From Myxococcales bacterium (GTDB taxonomy: Bacteria > Myxococcota_A > Polyangia > Nannocystales > Nannocystaceae), in NCBI GenBank assembly GCA_020633335.1, contig JACKDU010000017.1:1-64000 (forward strand): a stretch of 64,000 bases of DNA, written 5' to 3'. Positions 33,872 to 43,960 of this stretch are shown here, piece after piece; position 1 is the first letter of the stretch; the number at the start of each line of letters is the position of its first letter. The notes beneath the pieces are model-generated. The model had not been told where the DNA came from. It saw only the letters and a list, made by a program, of their open reading frames with translations, and searched no databases. The translations under genes and the position numbers were made by a program.

Positions 33872-35377
33872 ATGACCCGCACCCTCCTCTTCTGCCTCGC
33901 CTCGCTCCCGCTGCTCATGAGCGCCTGCAAGTCCGTCCCCGGCGGCTCGGGCAAGCGTGAATCCGGCCAGAGCCGGCTGATGGATGAGTCCTTCGCGGCC
34001 AAGAACGCCTGCAACCCGAAGAACCACCTCCGCCCCTTCATCATCGAGTGGGACGCGACCGACATGTCGAGCTTCGAGTCCCACGCGGCCAACGACGTGG
34101 TCGTCGTCCGCTACGAGGGGTGCGAGCTCCAGGTCCTCGACGAGTGCCGCAACGACTCGGTCCGCGGCTCGCAGGGCGCCTACAAGCCGCCCGAGTGGAC
34201 CTCGGGCTCGCTCGAGAAGCTCGAGATCGCCAGCGAGGGCGAGCTCTACGCCAAGCTGCCCCTCGGCGAGGCGACCCTCGGCGGCCGGGTCCGCGGCGGC
34301 GAGAAGTTCGAGATGGAGTACTACGTCGCCGGCACCCGCAACGCGACCCGCGACTCGGTCTACCGCGCCGACCTCGAGTCCAACCCGGGCTGCGAGGGTG
34401 CGACCCACTTCGTCTACGGCTACAACCTCGGCGCCTTCGCGCTCGGCTCGGTCCAGGACTTCTCGGCCGAGGCCGGTGGCTCGATCTACGGCTTCGGCGC
34501 CGGCGGCAACACCTCGAAGAGCCGCAAGGCCGACAAGAAGGGCGGCGACCTCGGCAAGTGCCAGTCGGACTCGGCGACCGAGATCGACGGCTGCAAGGCG
34601 CCGATCCGCCTGACCCTGCGGGCGATCCGCGACGGCGAGGACCCGAACAAGGAGGCGATGCGCGCCCCCGAGACCGATGACTCGCTCAACGCCGCCGGCC
34701 AGCTCAGCGCCAAGATGGACATGAGCGAGGAGGCGCGGGCCCACTACGACGCGGCGGTCACCAAGATGAACTCGAAGGACGGCCCCGGCTGTCTGGCCGA
34801 GCTCGACGCCCACGACGTGCTCGATCCCAAGCACAAGTCGACCGATCCCAAGGTCCCCTTCGCGATGAATCGCGCGCAGTGCCTGATGATCGCCGGCAAG
34901 TGCGACGCCGGGAAGCAGCTCCTCCGCAAGAACTTCGAGGGGACCGTCGGCCAGACCCAGGGCCCCGAGGCGGTCGATCGTGGGGTCCAGGCGATGGTGA
35001 TGATGCACTGCCAGGGGAAGATGGAGCCGCGCGATCAGATCCTCGCGTCGCTCTTCGTCCTCCAGACCGGCGCCTACACCTCGAAGAAGACCGTCAAGGA
35101 GTGCTCTGACAACTTCAAGACGGTCATGAAGCTCAAGGGCAAGGTCAAGCCGAAGGACGACGAGGACACCCAGATCCGCGATATCGACCGCTCGCTCTAC
35201 GTCATGGCCCCCAACTGCTTCGCCCGCGCGGGCGATTGCGACCAGGCGTGGAAGACCTTTGTCGAGGCCTACCCGAAGGATATCCTCGAGAACGTCAAGG
35301 ATCCGGCGCAGAAGGATCAGATCATGAAGTCGAACTTCGACTCGATGGTCACCAAGTGCAAGGGCAAGGCGGGATAG
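33872..35377 (+). CDS. Lipoprotein with paralogous C-terminal Cys-helical domain (first of pair)
   Basis: 501 residues. Shine-Dalgarno AGGAG ends 9 nt before the ATG. Lipobox LMSAC (Cys19). N-terminal domain (about 45-265) is beta-rich with Cys in conserved-looking places. The C-terminal domain (about 285-501) is helical with motifs GPGCLAELDAHDVLD, NRAQCLMIAGKCDAGKQ, CFARAGDCDQAWKTF and KCKGK. The same domain forms the next gene, which begins 1 bp after this stop, so the two are a translationally linked pair. The repeats look TPR-like with paired Cys. Function unknown. Confidence 0.85.
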   Translation: MTRTLLFCLASLPLLMSACKSVPGGSGKRESGQSRLMDESFAAKNACNPKNHLRPFIIEWDATDMSSFESHAANDVVVVRYEGCELQVLDECRNDSVRGSQGAYKPPEWTSGSLEKLEIASEGELYAKLPLGEATLGGRVRGGEKFEMEYYVAGTRNATRDSVYRADLESNPGCEGATHFVYGYNLGAFALGSVQDFSAEAGGSIYGFGAGGNTSKSRKADKKGGDLGKCQSDSATEIDGCKAPIRLTLRAIRDGEDPNKEAMRAPETDDSLNAAGQLSAKMDMSEEARAHYDAAVTKMNSKDGPGCLAELDAHDVLDPKHKSTDPKVPFAMNRAQCLMIAGKCDAGKQLLRKNFEGTVGQTQGPEAVDRGVQAMVMMHCQGKMEPRDQILASLFVLQTGAYTSKKTVKECSDNFKTVMKLKGKVKPKDDEDTQIRDIDRSLYVMAPNCFARAGDCDQAWKTFVEAYPKDILENVKDPAQKDQIMKSNFDSMVTKCKGKAG

Positions 35378-35378
35378 C

Positions 35379-36308
35379 GTGGAGCGCAGTCGGTCGTCAC
35401 GGGAGCTGATTCGAGGTCACCTCTTCACCCTCATCCTCTCCGTGGCGGCCGGCGCCTGCACGCCGCGCCCCGACGCGGGCAGCGAGCGGAGCTGTCCGCC
35501 CTGCGAGTGCTCCTGCAACAGCGAGGGGAGCGGCGGGGCGTCGGGTCCGGCGGCGGCCGGTCAGGCTGGCGCGGCCGGTCAGGCCGGTCAGGCCGGTCAG
35601 GCCGGTCAGGGTCCGCAGGGCGGGGCCGCGCTCGCCGGCGGGACGGCGCCGGCGGTCGGCACCGTGACGGCGTCGGGCGTCGACGTCAGCGCCCTCGTCG
35701 AGTCGGCCTCCCGCAAGATGATGCACGACGACGGGGTCGGCTGCCTCGCCGACCTCGACCAGATCGCCGCCCTCGATCCGAAGATGGACTCGCGCCTCGC
35801 GGTCACCCGCGGGCAGTGCGAGATGCTGGTCGGCCGCTGCCAGGAGGGCAAGGCCCGGATCGCCCGCTGGTACGTCGACGAGACCAACATGCACCCCGAG
35901 CGGGCGGCGATGACCGCCGAGCAGCTCGGGTCGATGCGCTGCCGCGCCGGCGACTCGAGCGACCGCGATCGCCTCCTGCGGGCCTTCTTCGAGCTCCAGC
36001 AGGGCGCCTACATGCACCCGGTGCCGCCCGAGCAGTGCGAGGAGCACCTCAAGACCGCGCGCGCGCTGATCCCCAAGGTGAAGCCGCGTGACGTCGACGA
36101 CGGCCAGATCCGCGGCGGCGCCCAGGCGCTCTTCCACACCGCCGCCAACTGCTTCGCCCGGGCCGGCGAGTGCAAGCGGGCCTACCAGGTCTACCGCGAG
36201 CTCTTCCCGCCCGAGAGCCTGAACGCGATCAGCGATCCGGCGACCCGCGAGAGCGTCGTGCGCTCGGCGTTTGACTCGAGCGTCGAGCGCTGCAAGGGCA
36301 AGATCTAG
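35379..36308 (+). CDS. Lipoprotein with Gly-Gln-Ala repeat linker and Cys-helical domain (second of pair)
   Basis: 309 residues from a GTG lying 1 bp after the previous stop. Lipobox AAGAC (Cys27), then a Cys cluster (CPPCECSC) and a low-complexity region where GQA triplets repeat, coded by GGTCAGGCC repeats near 35576-35610. The C-terminal 200 residues match the preceding protein's C-terminal domain (GVGCLADLDQIAALD, RGQCEMLVGRCQEGK, CFARAGECKRAYQVY, RCKGK). The pair arose by duplication with different N termini. Probably acts at the same envelope site. Confidence 0.85.
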   Translation: MERSRSSRELIRGHLFTLILSVAAGACTPRPDAGSERSCPPCECSCNSEGSGGASGPAAAGQAGAAGQAGQAGQAGQGPQGGAALAGGTAPAVGTVTASGVDVSALVESASRKMMHDDGVGCLADLDQIAALDPKMDSRLAVTRGQCEMLVGRCQEGKARIARWYVDETNMHPERAAMTAEQLGSMRCRAGDSSDRDRLLRAFFELQQGAYMHPVPPEQCEEHLKTARALIPKVKPRDVDDGQIRGGAQALFHTAANCFARAGECKRAYQVYRELFPPESLNAISDPATRESVVRSAFDSSVERCKGKI

Positions 36309-36430
36309 CGAGCGCGTCGCGGGGGGCGTCGAGCGGAGCGTCGCCATCGCCTCTCTGCGTGCCGTCTGCGCAGAATTGACGCCGCGTGGCCGCTCGTCGA
36401 CGCGCCTCCGGGGGCGTACGCTCGCCGGCG

Positions 36431-37219
36431 ATGTCGATGGACGAGGTCCTGCCGATCCTCCGGAGCCCCCGCACTCACGGCGAGCTCGAGGTGGTCCGCT
36501 CGGTCGATGAGATGCTCCTGAGGGATCGCCGGACGGGCGAGCGCTTCCCGGTCCGCGACGGCGTGGCGGAGCTCTTGGTCGCCGCGGCGGTGACCGGGCT
36601 CAACCGACGCTACCAGCGCTTCTACGATCGAGCAGCGCCGCTCTACGACGCCGCGCTGGGGCTGGCGGCGCGGCTCGCCCGCGGGCGCGAGGCCGACCTC
36701 CGCAGGGAGTACCTCGGCGACCTCGAGGTCGAGCCCGGCGACCGGGTGCTCGAGGTCTCGGTGGGCACCGGGGCCAACCTCCGGCTCCTGCCGCCGGGTC
36801 TCCGCCTGGTCGGCCTCGACATCTCCCGCGGGATGCTCCGCCGGTGCCGGAGGAACCTGCGGCGCTGGGGGGTGGAGGCGGACCTCATCCTCGGCGACGC
36901 CGAGGAGCTGCCCTTCGTCGACGACGCCTTCGACGCGGTCCTCCACGTCGGGGGGATCAACGCCTTCAACGATCGCCAGCGGGCGCTCGCCGAGATGTTC
37001 CGCGTCGCCCGCCCGGGCGCGAAGGTGGTGGTGGTCGACGAGACCGGCCAGCTCATCGATCGCTTCGCGTGGTTCCCCGGCGCGCGCCAGATGAAGCGCT
37101 CCTTCGCCGAGCGCTTCGAGGCGCCGGTCGGGCTGGTGCCGGCGGCGGCGGTCGAGGTGGGGGCCCGACCGGTCGTCCACGGCGACCTCTACTGCATGAG
37201 CTTCCGAAAGCCCGGCTAG
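36431..37219 (+). CDS. UbiE-type SAM methyltransferase with degenerate Trm112-like N terminus
   Basis: 262 residues. TACGCT (36417-36422) is 8 nt upstream. Residues 1-50 (LPILRSPRTHGEL, FPVRDGVAELL) follow the Trm112/UPF0434 pattern but lack the zinc Cys pairs. Class I methyltransferase from about 90: motif I VLEVSVGTGANL, then VGLDISRGML, GDAEELPF and FDAVLHVGGINAFND. It probably methylates a small molecule or quinone-like lipid; there is no clustered pathway to tell. Downstream gap of 192 bp contains a possible terminator at 37255. Confidence 0.85.
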   Translation: MSMDEVLPILRSPRTHGELEVVRSVDEMLLRDRRTGERFPVRDGVAELLVAAAVTGLNRRYQRFYDRAAPLYDAALGLAARLARGREADLRREYLGDLEVEPGDRVLEVSVGTGANLRLLPPGLRLVGLDISRGMLRRCRRNLRRWGVEADLILGDAEELPFVDDAFDAVLHVGGINAFNDRQRALAEMFRVARPGAKVVVVDETGQLIDRFAWFPGARQMKRSFAERFEAPVGLVPAAAVEVGARPVVHGDLYCMSFRKPG

Positions 37220-37254
37220 CCGAGGGGTCGCGCAGACCCGCGCGTGATCGCGTC

Positions 37255-37276
37255 GAAGTCGCGGCGCGTCGACTTC
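37255..37276. terminator. Candidate terminator hairpin
   Basis: GAAGTCG (37255-37261) pairs with CGACTTC (37270-37276) across an 8-nt loop, 36 bp after the methyltransferase stop. A C-run rather than a T-run follows. Low certainty. Confidence 0.3.
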
Positions 37277-37411
37277 CCCCGCGAGTGGGTCTGGTACGGG
37301 GATCGTCGAGGTCGATTGGCCCGTAGGGGCGTCCCCAGGGCGTCGCTCGGGCGCGGGGGGAGCCGGGCGCTGGGCCCTCTCACCCTCACCTTCCTGGTAG
37401 GCTCGGGCGCC

Positions 37412-37810
37412 ATGTCGATCGCCCTCTGGTGCCTCCTCGCCGCCGCGCTCCTCCACCTCGTCACCAAGGCCCCGCTGGCGGCGGCGATGGCCCGCGAGGG
37501 GCGGGGCTACGACAACCACAACCCGCGGGATCAGCAGGCCCGCCTGGTCGGCTGGGGCCGGCGGGCGAAGGCCGTCCACGACAACCAGATCGAGAGCTTC
37601 CCGCTCTTCGCGGCCGGGGTCGTGGTGGCCACGAGCGCGGCGCCCGCGAGCGGCGCGATCGATCTCCTCGCGCTCGCCTACGTCGCCGCCCGGCTCCTCT
37701 TCATGGTCCTCTACCTCGCGGACCAGGCGTCGCTCCGCTCGACCGTGTGGACGGTCGGCTACCTCGCCAGCGTCGCCCTGATCGCCGCCCCGCTCTGGGC
37801 GGGCCCCTGA
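37412..37810 (+). CDS. MAPEG-family membrane protein
   Basis: 132 residues, the normal size of MAPEG proteins. Four membrane helices, with NHNPRDQQARLVGWGRRAKAVHDNQIESFPLFAAGVV as the family signature (the Arg/Asn/Glu that bind glutathione in eukaryotic members). TAGGCT (37398-37403) lies 8 nt before the ATG. Bacterial members may have glutathione transferase or peroxidase activity, or none. The stop codon lies inside the loop of a GC-rich hairpin (37801-37822). Confidence 0.88.
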   Translation: MSIALWCLLAAALLHLVTKAPLAAAMAREGRGYDNHNPRDQQARLVGWGRRAKAVHDNQIESFPLFAAGVVVATSAAPASGAIDLLALAYVAARLLFMVLYLADQASLRSTVWTVGYLASVALIAAPLWAGP

Positions 37811-37822
37811 GCCGAGGGGCCC
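37801..37822. terminator. GC-rich hairpin spanning the MAPEG stop codon
   Basis: GGGCCCC (37801-37807) pairs with GGGGCCC (37816-37822); the 8-nt loop holds the TGA stop at 37808-37810. It would serve both convergent genes. No T-tract. Confidence 0.45.
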
Positions 37823-37850
37823 CGCCAGGCCGAGCTCGCCGAGCGCCGGC

Positions 37851-38270
37851 TCAGCCGTTGTTGTTGCCGCACTTGCCGAACTCGGTCTGGACCTCGCCGG
37901 GGAGCTGCGGGCAGGCGCCGAAGTCGTTGAAGATGTCGGCGCAGGAGACGCTCGAGTTGGGGTCGGCGCAGTCGAGGTTGTCCCGGAGGCACTTGTTGTA
38001 GGTCTTCATCACGTCGAGCTGGCAGTCGAGGAGCTCCTTCGACGCCTTCTTGTCGATCGCCAGCGCGTCCTCCACGCAGTCGCGGTCGAGCGCCGCGAAG
38101 GGGTCGGAGCTGAAGTAGTCCTCGCAGGGGGAGCCGTCCGGGGTCGGGAAGTTGCACTCGCAGATGATGTCGACCGACTCCTGGGCCTCGTCCTCGATCT
38201 TGTTGAGCTGGGAGTGGATCGAGCAGCCGAAGAGGAAGAGCAGGGGGAGGAGGAGCGTCTTGCGGGTCAT
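37851..38270 (-). CDS. Small Cys-rich lipoprotein
   Basis: 139 residues. Lipobox LFGC (Cys16). The mature part is helical with about ten Cys in near-regular pairs (IICECNFP, SPCEDYF, RDCVED, LDCQLD, NKCLRDNLDCAD, VSCADIF, GACPQLP, GKCGNNNG), suggesting a small disulfide-stabilised bundle. TACCTT (38277-38282) is 6 nt upstream. The gene ends close to the MAPEG terminator in convergent orientation. Unknown family. Confidence 0.8.
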   Translation of the reverse strand: MTRKTLLLPLLFLFGCSIHSQLNKIEDEAQESVDIICECNFPTPDGSPCEDYFSSDPFAALDRDCVEDALAIDKKASKELLDCQLDVMKTYNKCLRDNLDCADPNSSVSCADIFNDFGACPQLPGEVQTEFGKCGNNNG

Positions 38271-38565
38271 CACGAGAAGGTATCATCGGCCCCCGTGGGT
38301 GGGGGCGCGAGGCCGCGCGCGGGGGGCGCGCGTGGCAGCGAGACCGATGCTCCGCTTCTGGGAGGTCACGCGGAGGCGAGCGCGTCGTCGCTCGCCGGGT
38401 CACGGCGCGAGGGCCATCGAGCTGCGATCAGGTAGCCCGCGAGGCTCAGCGCGGCGATCCGCGAGCGCTAGCGACCGCCGAGCGGACACTCCCGACGCGC
38501 CATCCTAGCACCGCCGGCCGCGACGCATCGATGTGCGTCGCGGCGCGCCCGGCGCGGCCGCGCTC
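38271..38565. other. Intergenic region without recognised gene
   Basis: 295 bp between the Cys-rich lipoprotein start and the end of the gene at 38566. It contains the -10-like box of the lipoprotein and the hairpin at 38517-38544. Nothing else is seen. Confidence 0.5.
38517..38544 (-). terminator. Strong hairpin downstream of the gene at 38566
   Basis: GCCGCGACGCA-TCGATG-TGCGTCGCGGC: a perfect 11-bp stem with a 6-nt loop, 21 bp beyond the stop of the minus-strand gene. A likely factor-assisted terminator; no T-tract. Confidence 0.6.
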
Positions 38566-39057
38566 TCAGACCCCGAGCTCGTCGCAGAGGTCGACGTATC
38601 GATCGAGGTAGTCGGGCGGGCTCCGGTGCTCGCCGAGCCCGACCGCGTCGAATTCGTCGATCCCCGCCCGGCGACGGACGCCGAGGTGGCGGAGCGCGGC
38701 GTTGATCATGCCGTCGCCAGGGAGCGCCCGCGCGCCCTCGTAGGCCATCGCCCACTGGCTCCCCGCGCCGCCGAAGTAGTCGGTCTGGATGAGCGCGAAG
38801 AGGGGCGCCGCGCGGCCGGTGAGGGCGGCGGCGATGGTCACGAGGACGCCCTCGAGCGGGAAGATGCAGGGGGCGTCTGGGGGCGCCGACAGGAAGTCGC
38901 GGAGGCCGAGGCGCGCCTGCCAGTAGGCGCTGTAGTAGTGGTCGATGTGGAGGAGGGTGAGCCCCTGGCCGAGGGCGACGGGCCGGAGATCGTAGGTCTC
39001 GAGGGCCGCCGGGTCGGCCGGCCCGCGGATCACGATGGCGGTGATGCTGTGACCCAT
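38566..39057 (-). CDS. Conserved-looking hypothetical protein
   Basis: 163 residues, soluble, no signal peptide. Alternating strands and helices (SITAIVIRGPADP, LRPVALGQGLTLLHIDHYYSAYWQARLG, IFPLEGVLVTIAAALTG, YFGGAGSQWAMAYEG) resemble small immunity- or SUKH-like proteins in a general way, without a match that I can name. It is the only cytosolic protein among secreted hydrolases here. Its start lies 10 bp from the M74-like gene stop, so the two are co-directional and may share a message. Confidence 0.65.
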   Translation of the reverse strand: MGHSITAIVIRGPADPAALETYDLRPVALGQGLTLLHIDHYYSAYWQARLGLRDFLSAPPDAPCIFPLEGVLVTIAAALTGRAAPLFALIQTDYFGGAGSQWAMAYEGARALPGDGMINAALRHLGVRRRAGIDEFDAVGLGEHRSPPDYLDRYVDLCDELGV

Positions 39058-39067
39058 CGCGCGCGCG

Positions 39068-40360
39068 CTAGTTGCAGGTCCCGTCGGGCTTCTTCACCCG
39101 GACGTGGAAGTGGACGACGTGGCCGTCGACGGTGCGCATGAAGAGCTGCTTCCAGGGCTCGTAGTCGTGGCCCGCCTCGAAGTAGGGGTTGACCACGCCC
39201 TGCACCTTGGCGTCGTTGAAGAGGATCCCGCAGACCTCGCCGGTGTCGACGAAGAGGCGGGCGAGGTCGTAGGCCGGGATCCAGTTCGCGCAGCTCACGT
39301 TGGTCGCGCAGCCCGCCATCAGGTCGGCGTGGGTGCCGTCGTCGTGGGTCGAGTGGTTGACGTTGGAGCACCAGGCCTCGTTGATGTCGAGGAAGGAGAT
39401 CGGCGCGAGCTCGGGGCGGATCGCCTGCCAGCGCCTGGCGACGGTGGTCAGCACCTGGATCATCCGCCGGGTGCCGCGGGAGCAGTCGGGGTCCTTGTGG
39501 GTGTAGAGGCCCGGCGGCTCGGAGTCCGGGAGGACGAAGTAGCCGCCCTCGACGTCGCCCTCGTCGAAGTTCGGCGGGTCGCTGGCGCCGGTCTCGGGCG
39601 CGCAGAGGTTGTCGATCTCGAAGGTGTAGGTCGCGTCGGTCGGCATCGCCGGCGCGAAGCCGCCGTCGACGACGTGCCAGCCGCTGAGGAAGAGGTCGAG
39701 CATGCGATCGCTGGTCGCGCTGAGCTCGACGCTCGCGGTGTCACCGTCGACCCCGGTCGCCAGGACCTCGACCTTGAGCTCGTCGCTGCAGACCCCGGCC
39801 TCGCCGTCGAAGAGCGTGTCCCCCATCGCGTCGCGGATGATCAGCGCGGGGTCGAAGTCGCCGCCGGTGCGCGTGAAGGTGATCCGCGCCGGCACCCCCG
39901 CGTGGAGCGAGAAGACGAAGTGGTGGACGTTGTAGGCGCCGCTGGCGTAGTCCTCCGCCAGCGCGGTCGGTCCGCAGATCGCCGAGAACGTGAGGGTCGA
40001 CCAGCAGCTCGCGGGGCCGCAGGGGTCGACGTCGATCGGCGACGCGTCGGGCTCGCAGATCTCGATCCCGCCGGTGGTCGTGCTGGTCTCGCCGCCGCTG
40101 GTCCCGTCACCGGTGGTCGCGCTGCCGCCGCTCGAGGACGAGGAGGTCGCGTCGCCGCTGCTCCCGGAGGTGCCGGAGGCGTCGCTGGTGTCGCCGCTTG
40201 AGGTGCTCGTGGCCGTCGTGCTCGCGGCGGAGGTGCCCTCGCTCGCGCTCGCCGCGGTGTCGGTGGCGCTGCTCGCCGTCTCCCCGTCGGCGCAGCCGAT
40301 CAGCAGGGCCGCCGCGCTCAGGAGCTCGTGGGTGTGTCGCTGTCGCGTCCGGTCGCGCAT
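39068..40360 (-). CDS. Lipoprotein with PPC-like domain and M74-type (MepA/LAS) peptidase domain
   Basis: 430 residues. Lipobox LIGC (Cys23) and a 75-residue Ser/Thr/Gly linker. Residues 115-255 look like a pre-peptidase beta sandwich (VHHFVFSLHAGVPARITFTRTGGDFDPALIIRD). The C-terminal third has the LAS metallopeptidase ligands: H339-x6-D346 in THDDGTHADL and H417-F-H419. Penicillin-insensitive murein endopeptidases of this kind cut D-Ala to diaminopimelate cross-links. A lipid-anchored form could act on own wall or on prey. A good Shine-Dalgarno (GAGGAGG) precedes the start. Confidence 0.82.
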   Translation of the reverse strand: MRDRTRQRHTHELLSAAALLIGCADGETASSATDTAASASEGTSAASTTATSTSSGDTSDASGTSGSSGDATSSSSSGGSATTGDGTSGGETSTTTGGIEICEPDASPIDVDPCGPASCWSTLTFSAICGPTALAEDYASGAYNVHHFVFSLHAGVPARITFTRTGGDFDPALIIRDAMGDTLFDGEAGVCSDELKVEVLATGVDGDTASVELSATSDRMLDLFLSGWHVVDGGFAPAMPTDATYTFEIDNLCAPETGASDPPNFDEGDVEGGYFVLPDSEPPGLYTHKDPDCSRGTRRMIQVLTTVARRWQAIRPELAPISFLDINEAWCSNVNHSTHDDGTHADLMAGCATNVSCANWIPAYDLARLFVDTGEVCGILFNDAKVQGVVNPYFEAGHDYEPWKQLFMRTVDGHVVHFHVRVKKPDGTCN

Positions 40361-40646
40361 GGCCCTCCTCGTACCGGTCAGAATTCGGGGGATCGCGGCG
40401 GAGGGTCAATCCAAATTGTGCGGACGAGGCGCGCGGCTCCTCGACGAAGGATGACCTCCGCGTCGATCGTCTAGCGACGCGCGACGCCGGGGCCAGATGC
40501 CCCCGCAAACATGGCCAGGGGCCCCCGAAAGCGGGCGCAGCGCCGAACTTCCTGTTGAATAGACAACAAATCTCGCTTCGCTTGAAGCGACGCGCTCGTC
40601 GGGGCTTGGAGTGTCCCCGCGACATCGGCTAGTGATTGAAGACGAC
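40361..40646. promoter_or_regulatory. Divergent regulatory region with hairpins
   Basis: 286 bp between two secreted-protein genes, with an AT-rich patch at 40545-40590. It contains TGTTG/CAACA inverted (40553-40568) and a perfect hairpin TCGCTTC-GCTT-GAAGCGA (40573-40590). TAGTGA lies 11 nt before the ceramidase-like ATG. Exact promoters cannot be assigned. Confidence 0.45.
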
Positions 40647-42146
40647 ATGCACAGGATCCCTCGATCACGATCCCCGCTCGCTGCCCTCTGCGCCGCCCTG
40701 GCGCTCCCGCTGCTCGCCTGCAGCGGCGACGATCCGTCGAGCTCGGCGAGCGCCGGCGAGGGCAGCGGGGAGGCGAGCTCGAGCTCGAGCTCGAGCGGCG
40801 AGGTGAGCACCAGCGGCGCGGCGACGACGACGGGCGGCTCCGCCTCGAGCGCGAGCGGGACGAGCGGGACGAGCGGGACGAGCGGCGACGCGACGACGAG
40901 CGGGACGAGCGGCGGTCACGACACCTCGAGCACCGGCGACACCGGGGTCGTCGACGGCTTCCTCGTCGGGGTCGACGTCGCCGACGTCTCGCCGAGCGAC
41001 GCCCAGATCGGCAAGAAGGACATCTACATGGGGGCCTACGGCGCCCCCTACACCCGCGGGCCCGCGCAGGGGGTGCACGACGCGATCTACGTCCGCTCCT
41101 TCGCGATCGAGGGGCCGGGCGGCGGGGTGATCATGGCGATCTCGGACTTCCCGGGGATGGGCAACAAGCTCACGCGGGCGATCCGGACGAAGGTCGCCGA
41201 GCTCACCGGGCTCGAGGAGCACCGGGTGCTCATCGGCACCACCCACACCCACTCGAGCCCCGATCTCATGGGGCTCTGGGGCGGGGTCCCGGGGAGCTAC
41301 CGCGATCAGGTGATCGACGCCGCGTCGGCGTCGATGGCCGCGGCCTGGGCCGCGCGGACGCCGGCCGATCTCTACGTCGCCACCGGCAAGGCGCCGAACA
41401 ACAACCGCCGCGGCTGGGGCTTCACCGACGATGACATGATCGTGATCGACGCGGTCGACCTCGAGGGCGGGCGGATCGGCACGCTGGTCAACTTCGCCGC
41501 CCACCCGGTGGTCCTCGGCGAGGACAACAAGGAGGTCTCCTGCGACTACACCGGCTACACGATCGACGCGCTCGAGGCCGAGCTCGGCGCGCCGGCGGCC
41601 CTCTTCAACGGCACCCTCGGCGACGCGACGCCGAAGGTCCCGGACGGCGACTACGCCGACGACTTCGAGCGGGCGGCGGCCTATGGCGAGCTCCTCGCCG
41701 GCTTCGCGGTCGATCTCGTCGACGGCGGCGAGCCGATCGAGCCCGCGGTCCACGTCGATCACCGCGCGTGGGTGCAGGGCGTCGACAACGTCCTCTTCAA
41801 GCTCGCCGGCCAGCTCGGGATCCTGGAGTACGACTTCGACATCCAGGGCCTCGACCAGAAGGTCGAGACCCAGTCGACCTACCTCCGCCTCGGCACTCAG
41901 GTCCAGCTCGTCGCCTTCCCCGGGGAGTCGCTGACCCGCAACGGCCTGGCGATCAAGGAGGCGATGAGCGCCCCTCACCGGATGATCCTCGGGAACACCG
42001 GCGACGCGCTCGGCTACTTCGTCCCCAGCGACGAGTGGCAGACCGGCAAGAACGACAACTACGAGGAGAGCGTCTCGCTCGGCATGAGCGCCGGCGACAC
42101 CGCCCGCGACATCATCGTCGGGATGATCGGCGTCGACGCGTTCTAG
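40647..42146 (+). CDS. Lipoprotein of the neutral/alkaline ceramidase-like family
   Basis: 499 residues. Lipobox LPLLAC (Cys25) and a linker of Ser and Thr-Ser-Gly repeats. The rest matches the N-terminal domain of neutral ceramidases: VGVDVADVSPSDAQIGKKDIYMGAYG, IYVRSFAIEGPGG, LIGTTHTHSSPD (zinc-binding His pair), and LFNGTLGDATPKV. It lacks the C-terminal domain of full ceramidases, so substrate may differ. Predicted zinc amidohydrolase at the cell surface. Ends at a palindrome that separates it from the convergent esterase gene. Confidence 0.85.
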   Translation: MHRIPRSRSPLAALCAALALPLLACSGDDPSSSASAGEGSGEASSSSSSSGEVSTSGAATTTGGSASSASGTSGTSGTSGDATTSGTSGGHDTSSTGDTGVVDGFLVGVDVADVSPSDAQIGKKDIYMGAYGAPYTRGPAQGVHDAIYVRSFAIEGPGGGVIMAISDFPGMGNKLTRAIRTKVAELTGLEEHRVLIGTTHTHSSPDLMGLWGGVPGSYRDQVIDAASASMAAAWAARTPADLYVATGKAPNNNRRGWGFTDDDMIVIDAVDLEGGRIGTLVNFAAHPVVLGEDNKEVSCDYTGYTIDALEAELGAPAALFNGTLGDATPKVPDGDYADDFERAAAYGELLAGFAVDLVDGGEPIEPAVHVDHRAWVQGVDNVLFKLAGQLGILEYDFDIQGLDQKVETQSTYLRLGTQVQLVAFPGESLTRNGLAIKEAMSAPHRMILGNTGDALGYFVPSDEWQTGKNDNYEESVSLGMSAGDTARDIIVGMIGVDAF

Positions 42147-42160
42147 CGCGGCGCGCCGCG
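42147..42160. terminator. GC palindrome between convergent genes
   Basis: CGCGGCGCGCCGCG, a perfect 14-bp palindrome directly after the ceramidase-like stop and 9 bp before the opposing stop. May act as a bidirectional terminator. Confidence 0.35.
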
Positions 42161-42168
42161 GCGGCGGC

Positions 42169-43551
<1,383 letters not shown>

Positions 43552-43654
43552 GGTCTTCTCCTCGGACCATGATGCGCACCCGCGCGGCGCCGGGGTCAAG
43601 TACCGACGCCCTCGGCCCCGCGCCGCGGGTGCGGGCGGCGGCCCCCACCGTGGC

Positions 43655-43936
43655 CTACTCGCCGCGCGGGATGTAGGCCGTCTCGGCCATGTCGCCCTCG
43701 TCGAAGCCGAAGAAGATCCGCATCTGCTTCTCGAGGAAGTCGCGGCCCTCCTGGCTCTGGAGGTCGATCCGGTAGGTGTTGATGTAGCGCGGCGACTCCC
43801 GGATCCACATCTGCCAGGCCTCGAGGCTGACGTTGTCGAAGAGGAGCTGGCCGAACGCGTTGGGGAAGGGCTTGAAGGGGAGGCCGGGGGCCTCCTTGCC
43901 GAGCTTCTTGCAGCGGACGATGCGGGGCTGGTTCAT
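43655..43936 (-). CDS. yggX: YggX-family Fe(II)-trafficking protein
   Basis: 93 residues, the full family length. Conserved Cys9 (VRCKKLGKEAPGL), then FKPFPNAFGQLLFDNVSLEAWQMWIRESPRYINTYRIDLQSQEGRDFLEKQMRIFFG in the expected order of the family. In enterobacteria YggX limits iron-driven oxidative damage to iron-sulfur proteins. Shine-Dalgarno AAGGAG precedes the ATG. It follows the glycyl-tRNA synthetase gene by 24 bp in the same direction, so the two probably share a transcript. Confidence 0.93.
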   Translation of the reverse strand: MNQPRIVRCKKLGKEAPGLPFKPFPNAFGQLLFDNVSLEAWQMWIRESPRYINTYRIDLQSQEGRDFLEKQMRIFFGFDEGDMAETAYIPRGE

Positions 43937-43960
43937 CGTGGACTCCTTCGTCGGGGCGGG

